The notes under the pieces were generated by a model. That model was not told the origin of the DNA. It searched no databases and worked only from the letters and a program-made list of their open reading frames with translations. This document shows, piece after piece, positions 58,693 through 64,000 of a stretch of DNA of 64,000 nt. The stretch's first letter is position 1; every line of letters begins with the position of its first letter. The DNA lies in the NCBI GenBank assembly GCA_037367405.1, contig JAZKJV010011618.1:558001-622000 (forward strand). The letters are read 5' to 3'. The translations under genes were made by a program, and so were the position numbers. The DNA is from Ottelia alismoides (taxonomy: Eukaryota > Streptophyta > Magnoliopsida > Alismatales > Hydrocharitaceae).

Positions 58693-60569
58693 TGATAATC
58701 TATAGTTGTCGTAGTACATGCAGTGAAATGATCCATGAAAAGACCACATCTTCGAATATGTGGCAATTATTTTAATTGGTAAGTATATCAAGGTCGAACA
58801 CATGGACACGAGCCTCCTCATCTATTCATCAAAAATTATTGATTAAATAATGAGCAATTAAATTCACAAGTCTAGGTCTTCAAATGCAATTACAATGCAT
58901 GACACAGAATGTTATGCAGATACATTATGCACATAAAATGGTGCAAAGACTGAATAATATGATGCATGCATTTTTATTTTCTTTTTATGCAATTAAGTAA
59001 GATGCAATGCAATGATATGCAAGAACATGACCATGCATGAAACCATGTATAAATATGCCCTAAAAATAATTCAAGTCAATAAGCAATAAAAGATAAGTTG
59101 ATTTCCAAGAGAAATTGAGCATTAAAATGTATTAATAGCGTCAATGAATGGAGAGAAATTGACACAATAGATATCAAAATATAGCATGTGCATTTGTCGA
59201 ATCAAGACATAAAATGCCATTAGATTGAGAATAAAACAATCGTCAAAATGAATCTGAAATCAACTCATTTGGAGTCCAAATGCTCAAGATATTAAAGAAA
59301 GAGTCTAGGGGCACAAATGCAAGAAAAACATGAAATTAAATAGATAAATAATCACAAATATGCCCTTGGAGGGGCATATTTGCAATAATCAAAACCTGGA
59401 AGGACCTCCTTGTAAAATACCCAAACGTGCACGTTATGCACACACCTAGAGACCTGGAAGCAATTTTGGAGAAGTCTGAGGATCTCTTATGCAAATAACC
59501 CAACCCCTCACGCGCGAGACACATAGGGCTAGGTTCGGTGGTGGTTGTAGCTTCAAGGGGTGGCTCGTTCCTCACCGAGCCTATAGGTATGTTGCTGCAG
59601 CCGGGAGTAAATCAGGGGCACCCGATTATGATGATCGAACGACACATGTACATCAAGTTCCTTTGTCTTGGCCGTGCACGGGGGCTCGAATACTTGACTC
59701 CGATGAGGTCGCGATTCCTCATCAGTGCTCCGTTCGCCTGCCTGATGGTAGAGGAAGGTCCTCAGAGACCGTGCGAGACTGCTGGAGGCGAGACAAAGGC
59801 TCGGAAATGGCTGTAGGGATCGGTCGATGAAGCAACGCTGGGAGATGGGCTGTCGAATGGAGCATTTGCAGGGCTTCAACCATTGAAGGATAAGACCTAG
59901 ATATTTGAAAATGAAGAAGATGGCAGAGATGGATGAATTGGCCTGGGCTGAGACTCGAGTCGAACCTCTGGTTGTCGCTCAACCTGGCCGACCTATCTAG
60001 GGGTCAACGGTAGCGGAGACAATATTACATGGTCAAATTGACCATGGGTCAACACCTACTCAGAGACGCCATTATTGCATATCAACTCCGTCCTCGTCTG
60101 TCGGCCCAACCAGATTATTCAAAAATGTGGAGAAGAATAGAAATTACAAAAGAAATAAAAGGAATGAGAATTAGCAAAAAGTCAAAACAAGAAAGTTGTA
60201 GATCTCAAGGAGATCTACAAGTTTCATGCTGTACAATAAGTCAAAAGAGGTCATTTGTAGAATGAAATATTTTTTCAAGTATTTTTAAGTATTTACAACA
60301 CTTGATTTTCAAGATTTTGTGTTTTTTTTGTATTTTTAATACCTTTTTAAATCCAAGATAAATCTTTAAAATATTTAATCTAATTTTAGAGGTTTTCTAA
60401 TAAAATAAAATGTTATTAATAATTATAGAATAAATATGGTTGCTAATTAGGGTTAATTACAGGGGAAGGATTATTGCTAAATATGCGGAATTAATGAAGA
60501 TTTGCAATGAAGTTCTTATTCATCTAGGATAAAAATAGATAATAGTGGAGATCTATCAGAGATTCATCA
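58693..60569 (-). mobile_element. LTR F, 1.9 kb
   Basis: Starts TGATAATC and ends GATTCATCA (plus strand). Related to LTR B and, at its start, more distantly to C ('aggtcgaacac' near 58790). Contains an iterated TGCAAA array (59300-59500), a GC-rich core (59500-60120) with motif-less overlapping frames on both strands, and an 11-bp inverted repeat at 60196-60220. Confidence 0.65.
60196..60220. repeat. Perfect 11-bp inverted repeat in LTR F
   Basis: TTGTAGATCTC and its exact reverse complement around a 3-base loop, followed by 'gtttcatgctgtaca'. A weaker version lies in LTR B near 22125-22150. Confidence 0.8.
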
Positions 60570-60588
60570 CACCCATGTACTTAAATTG

Positions 60589-60604
60589 TGCTCGTCCTCG
60601 AGCA
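60589..60604 (-). other. Hairpin next to polypurine tract, element F
   Basis: TGCTCG / CGAGCA with loop TCCT, 20 bases inside the LTR end. Same position as the hairpins of B (22511-22530), A and CD. Confidence 0.6.
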
Positions 60605-62489
60605 TCTAAGGAATGAACAAGTCGGATTAATTCCTGATAGTGCATGTGAATTTTCTAGGCTCAATTCATCGAAGACCCTTAATTTGAGTGATCCTAAATT
60701 TTTGGGCTCAATCATGCTTTAGTCAAAAAGAATCCAACTTATCTAATTGTCCGACTTTCTATTTATACATATAACATAAGAATATGACATTTAAAGTGTA
60801 CTGCATTTCATGAGAGTCGAGTCGAGATGTCACACATGGTTCCAGTCCAGAGACTCTCCTCTAGATTTAATCCTCAACACTAGGGAATATGTCGTTTCTT
60901 GCATTCAATCCACCATCTCATTAGTTTGTCAGACTTGAACATGTAGATGGAATGGAAGATGATGGAGGACATAGGATTGTGCATTTTCTTCTTCCCCGCC
61001 TCATTGGAACACGGATCCTCTTGAGTGCCTTATTACTCAAAGCATGTTTATGTTGATCATTTTGTCCATCAAGAGAACTCGGAGTCGTATGCACTTGTTT
61101 TCCTGGGAGTACACCAAGGTGTGTCTCTTTTGAGTATCTAAGATACCTTCGACACCCAGACTTGTATCACGATACGATGCATAGCCCTTTTTGGGTGCTA
61201 GTACGACTCCTTCGTCCTAATAGCTTGGGTCCAAGTGGACACTTTGAAATGTTTGAGAGCGCTCGCTTTTGGAGGAAGCTTTTTGAATTTGTATTTGTAA
61301 TGAGAGAGAGAGAGAGAGAGCTTTTCCTTGTATGAAAGAACTTCTCTTGAATTTTTTTCATTGATGTTTGGCTAGCTCCACTGCTTTTACCAAGAGTTGA
61401 CGTACACCGATCAACAATTATTTAATTTCATCACACCCTGACACATAGGTAAATATCAAAAGATAGCATACGAACTTGTTCACATACTGGATAAAGTTTG
61501 CTGATACTCAGGTTTCATGAAGCCTTCATTAACTTTATCCCATCCTCGAGCATCATTACTAGACTTAAATCTCCAGTCCTAGTTCCTCAAGTGATAACTC
61601 AACTCATCTCATCAATCATGCAGTTGTGAAAGTGATGCGTTGATAATATTCTTAAAGGTAGAGATGAAGAGTGCAATATAATGCCCAAATCTTTCAAAGT
61701 AGGGAAGTGTGGATTATTGAGTTTCAAAACCCTAAGAACTAAGGATGGTTAACTCAATCTCTCAAGATCTCAGCAACCAAGTGTCCTCAACTCCTCAAAC
61801 ATTGAGTGATAGTGAATATGTCAAGAATACACCAACTCTAGGGTAGTGGATTTTTTTGTGATTTTTTACTTTGAAAATTTTTATTATATTTTTTATCTCA
61901 AGATAAATAATGACTGGACCGAGCTCATATGAATAGGTGCATACATTTTCAGTTAGTATGGGTGTAAGTACGAACTGTTAGATGGTTACCCGTGTTACCT
62001 CAAGATGGTGCCATTCGCATTGTCTTTTAACCAACCACTCTGCTAAGGGACACCGTAGTTCCCTCACCGAGAAATGGCTACTCATTTCTAAGTCTAGTAG
62101 TCAGAACCACTGCTCAAGAAAAGATTTTAATTTTTCAGATTTTTATGTTTTTTTTAAATGTTAATAGTAATTACAAAACAAGAAGTTAGTTTCTCAATTT
62201 TGAAAATATTTTTGAAAAGATTTTTCAAACCTTGTCACATAATATATGTATATATATAGATCGATTTTCAAAACATTTTTCAATTGATTTTCAAAACGAG
62301 TAAAATCTCATTTTTCAAACCAATGTCAAACAATTTTCAAAATAGTGTAACACAGTTTAGAAAATTTTCCAAATCATTTACAAACATTTTTACAAAAATC
62401 AGTTCACAAGATACTTATATCCTATACCCTAAAAGTTTCAAAAATTCCAACATACGAGCTATGTCTAAAGTATATACAGTATATACAGT

Positions 62490-62800
62490 GTACCCCCCTA
62501 TATTTAACTTTTGGTATGTCCTCATAGCACAAAGTGATATGAAGCCAAGGCTCAGGTCAAATACAAGGTGATATAGCAGGACTGATTGGAATATACTTAG
62601 ATTAAAGTAACCTAAGGATAAGGAGAAGAAGAGAGAAGAAAGAATGACTCGGGTCCCCCCTATACTTAGGCTGAAATTACCCTAAGTATTGGATATGCAA
62701 TAAGGATGGAGGGACCCTCGGTGAGTTGATTAGTTTCTATAAAAGGTTCCCCTATACTTAGGATGAAGAGTAGTCTGAGTATTTGGATGTGGAATTAAGG
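62490..62800 (-). repeat. PPT-like hairpin cassettes, element F (3 copies)
   Basis: Near 62497, 62655 and 62751: C-run, 'tatacttagg', spacer, and a degenerate 'cctaagtat' arm. More decayed than in A and CD. The copy at 62655 is the best paired. Confidence 0.6.
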
Positions 62801-63540
62801 ATGGGGAACCTGTGATCAATTAGGGTTAGAAGGGGGGGGGGGGTTGGATATACACAGATGAATGGGTGGAGGGGTAGATCATCTAGGGTTACGGGAGAGT
62901 TGGGTAGAGAAGACAATCATGCTCAACCAAGCAAGCAATACCCTCTGATTCACCCACACACACATGAAGACCGACAAAGGTTGGTCATTTACCTTTTCAT
63001 TTTTACTAGTGATCAATCACGATTCAAGTTCATTACGCATGTTTAAAGGCTAGGTTTTGGGCACTATCCTGGGGATACGTCCTCACCTCTCAATATTCGA
63101 ACACCCGTACAATGGCGGGGGTCACTCTCTAATAAGCTAAGAGTGAAATTTATTTATTCCATCAACTTGCATTACAATCCCGATTTTAATTTGAGGTTGT
63201 CGTTGAAGTTAATGTCAGCACAATATAATAATTCATCATCTACTCGACCATTCCCAATTTCCTTTGATATCCTACGTGATAAATTAGGGGAAGATCGAGA
63301 AAAGCCAGTGCATTCATGAAAAACCATGATGCATGCTTGAGAAAGATAACTTACAGTGCTTCCGGCAATCTTCATGCATATACAAGATCGTATTGAACCT
63401 TTATGTTGCATGCATGCAAGTCGAAGAAACCACACCCTAACATTCTTCTATTAGCGGGAAAGAGTTCAGTTATTTTGAATAAGTGAAGCGAGGTAATGTG
63501 CGTCTTCTAAATTATGTGGGTTTGAACCTACGAAGAAAAC

Positions 63541-64000
63541 ACAAAAGATAGTGAGGTACTTGACGATATTCATTTTTTATTTGATGCTGATTTTGTGACA
63601 CTTAGGAGCGGTAGGAAGGCAACATGAGACGCCTCATCTAGGCGACAACAAGATGCCCATTCAGGAGCACCAGATGAGCTAGAGAGCGGTGCTGGTGCCA
63701 CTGATTTTGATGTTGATGATGGTGTTGATACCACCAAGATTGACGATCCAGAGGACGGTACAAAGGCTGTCATTTTCCCAGCTACATATGATGGTACGGA
63801 TGCCACCTACCTTGAGGATGATCCAGATGACAGTGCTGATGCCGTCCCTTCTCCAGATGTTGTTGATGGTGGTGCTGATGCCACTAGTATTCCACATGAT
63901 GGGCTAGAGTGTGGTACTGATGCCGCTTATTTAGATGTTGTCAGTGGTGCTGATGCCACCAAGTTCACTTGTACAGACACTCTAGTTGTTTTGACTTCTC
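63541..64000 (+). pseudogene. Athila-type gag/pol linker fragment with acidic repeats
   Basis: A plus-strand frame runs from about 63553 to the window end with one TGA at 63625. Before the stop it reads DADFVTLRSGRKAT. 'TLRSG' is a hallmark at the gag-protease border of plant Athila-type Ty3/gypsy elements. After the stop, about 125 residues are acidic and built on degenerate units ending in GADAT, GTDAT or SADAV, spaced about 15-25 residues apart. Its polarity is opposite to element F. It could be the continuation of plus-oriented element G. It continues beyond the window. Confidence 0.5.

Larger units (their letters stand above)
60570..63520 (-). mobile_element. Internal region of element F (non-autonomous)
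   Basis: Sense order from the right: leader (63520-63200), non-coding stretch, hairpin cassettes (62800-62490), T/A-rich 'ttttcaaa' array (62460-62160), post-pol region similar to B, hairpin (60589-60604) and polypurine-like tract at the LTR. No gag or pol motif. Microsatellite (GA)n at 61302-61320 and a G-run at about 62833-62843. The 5' LTR is missing: the leader is cut at about 63520-63540. Confidence 0.6.

Noticed and set aside
61302..61320. (GA)n tract as a regulatory GAGA element
   Set aside because: A plain microsatellite in a non-coding retrotransposon region. Nothing ties it to a promoter.

Overview
The window looks like heterochromatic, repeat-filled nuclear DNA of a flowering plant. 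The evidence is plant-type transposable element families: Athila/Tat-type Ty3/gypsy elements primed by tRNA-Asp, copia-type primer sites, an En/Spm (CACTA) transposon with TNP2 and Transposase_24-type genes, RTE and L1 LINEs, and a decayed chromovirus integrase. The lineage cannot be fixed from this sequence. I see no host gene, tRNA or rRNA. Nearly all coding sequence belongs to mobile elements and almost all of it is broken.

Layout. 1-10.6 kb: old fragments, including a copia-like LTR with a tRNA-Met primer site, a foldback element, an L1 3' end, a 5'-truncated RTE copy, three related copia-like LTR segments, degenerate GATA-type repeats and a hAT-like element. 10.75-12.2 kb: decayed chromovirus integrase plus chromodomain (minus strand). 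13.4-20.2 kb: element A, Athila-like and minus, with a 3.9 kb LTR, a long non-coding post-pol region and the C-terminal end of the integrase. 20.2-44 kb: element B, a second LTR family, minus, with a truncated left LTR. It is split by element CD. 24.1-41.7 kb: element CD, a complete non-autonomous Athila-like element with 4.1 kb LTRs, target duplication GGAGC, primer site and polypurine tract. Its right LTR carries a full-length RTE LINE (35.1-38.4 kb). 43.5-52.6 kb: the other LTR of B, interrupted by an 8.1 kb CACTA element (target duplication AAT), next to a second foldback element. 53.1-58.6 kb: element G, Athila-like but in plus orientation (LTR, primer site, leader). 58.7-63.5 kb: element F, minus, related to B. 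63.5-64 kb: plus-strand gag/pol linker with a TLRSG motif and acidic repeats.

Insertion order readable from the nesting: B is older than CD, CD is older than the RTE copy in its right LTR, and LTR E is older than the CACTA element.

The most interesting features are in the Athila-like elements. (i) A small hairpin sits 16-20 bases inside the polypurine tract in all four LTR/internal junctions. Its sequence differs between the two families but pairing is mostly kept. (ii) Arrays of cassettes that look like extra polypurine tracts, each a G-run joined to an 11-13 bp hairpin, occur in the post-pol region. (iii) A roughly 100-codon reading frame near the start of the LTR aligns without gaps between A and C/D. 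(iv) Paired CACGTG boxes form inverted repeats in four LTRs. (v) A degenerate tandem array lies in CD, which has no gag/pol. These are readings by eye; no alignment or database search was run.
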